DNA of 6,385 nt, taken from contig CAIYPH010000597.1 of the NCBI GenBank assembly GCA_903928045.1, forward strand, positions 1 through 6,385. Direction: 5' to 3'. Source of the stretch: an uncultured Rhodospirillales bacterium (GTDB lineage Bacteria; Pseudomonadota; Alphaproteobacteria; Acetobacterales; Acetobacteraceae). The notes beneath the pieces were generated by a model. That model did not search any database. It worked only from the letters and a program-made list of their open reading frames with translations, and was not told the DNA's origin. This document shows positions 6,289 through 6,385 of the stretch, piece after piece. The position numbers and the translations under genes are program-made. Within the stretch, counting starts at the first letter, position 1. Every line of letters begins with the position of its first letter.

Positions 6289-6321
6289 GCTGCTTTTTTG
6301 AAAAAAAGAAGCAAAAAACTT
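6289..6321 (+). repeat. A/T-rich hairpin repeat, copy C
   Basis: GCTGCTTTTTT / AAAAAAAGAAGC (6289-6312) is a stem with one G-A mismatch, followed by the A-tract and CTT tail as in copies A and B. It lies upstream of the protease-like gene, with its tail pointing away from that gene. Apart from two stem positions it is identical to copy B read on the minus strand over about 33 bases. Confidence 0.75.
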
Positions 6322-6342
6322 CGCTCTTATTGCGTCATCTGT

Positions 6343-6385
6343 TGAGATCTGCGATTCTACTCCCCGGCGTCAGGGGAACATCTCA
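6343..6385. repeat. Nested inverted repeat at the window end
   Basis: TGAGAT (6343-6348) pairs with ATCTCA (6380-6385), and inside it TCCCC (6361-6365) pairs with GGGGA (6373-6377) around a 7-nt loop. The outer stem runs to the last base, so its full length is unknown. No gene is visible between 6169 and 6385. This could be the terminator region of a neighbouring gene or an operator. Confidence 0.35.

Overview
The window is GC-rich, with strong GC bias at third codon positions, and looks like chromosomal DNA of an alphaproteobacterium. Three short A/T-rich hairpin repeats lie between genes and contrast sharply with the rest. From memory such elements are common between genes in Acetobacteraceae (Acidiphilium/Roseomonas-type genomes), so that family is my best guess; no marker gene is present to confirm it.

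Plus strand, 1-3797: a compact operon of three genes. It contains the 3' end of a hydantoinase/oxoprolinase A subunit (hyuA type), a complete B subunit (hyuB type) overlapping it by ATGA, and an N-acyl-D-amino-acid deacylase starting 3 nt after the hyuB stop. A Shine-Dalgarno sequence lies inside each preceding gene, so translation is probably coupled. The likely theme is catabolism of cyclic amides (hydantoins, lactams or imides): ATP-dependent ring opening by HyuAB, then amide hydrolysis of an N-acyl or N-carbamoyl D-amino acid by the deacylase. The actual substrate cannot be read from the sequence.

Minus strand, 4994-3801: an enolase-superfamily enzyme (mandelate racemase/sugar-acid dehydratase type) converges on the operon with only 3 nt between the stop codons. 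Its metal ligands and His-Asp dyad are present, but the usual general bases at two other positions are not.

4995-5199: a 205-nt intergenic stretch with two copies of the A/T hairpin repeat, in opposite orientations, and a GTACAC direct repeat.

Minus strand, 6168-5200: a trypsin-like (S1C/HtrA fold) plus PDZ protein whose catalytic His and Asp positions are replaced, so it is a probable pseudoprotease. Upstream are a TATAAT -10 box, a GGTCACT direct repeat with an 11-bp period, a third copy of the A/T hairpin, and a nested inverted repeat cut by the window end.

I found no RNA gene, insertion sequence, CRISPR array or phage gene. The most unusual points are the degenerate protease, the atypical enolase-superfamily active site and the hairpin repeat family.
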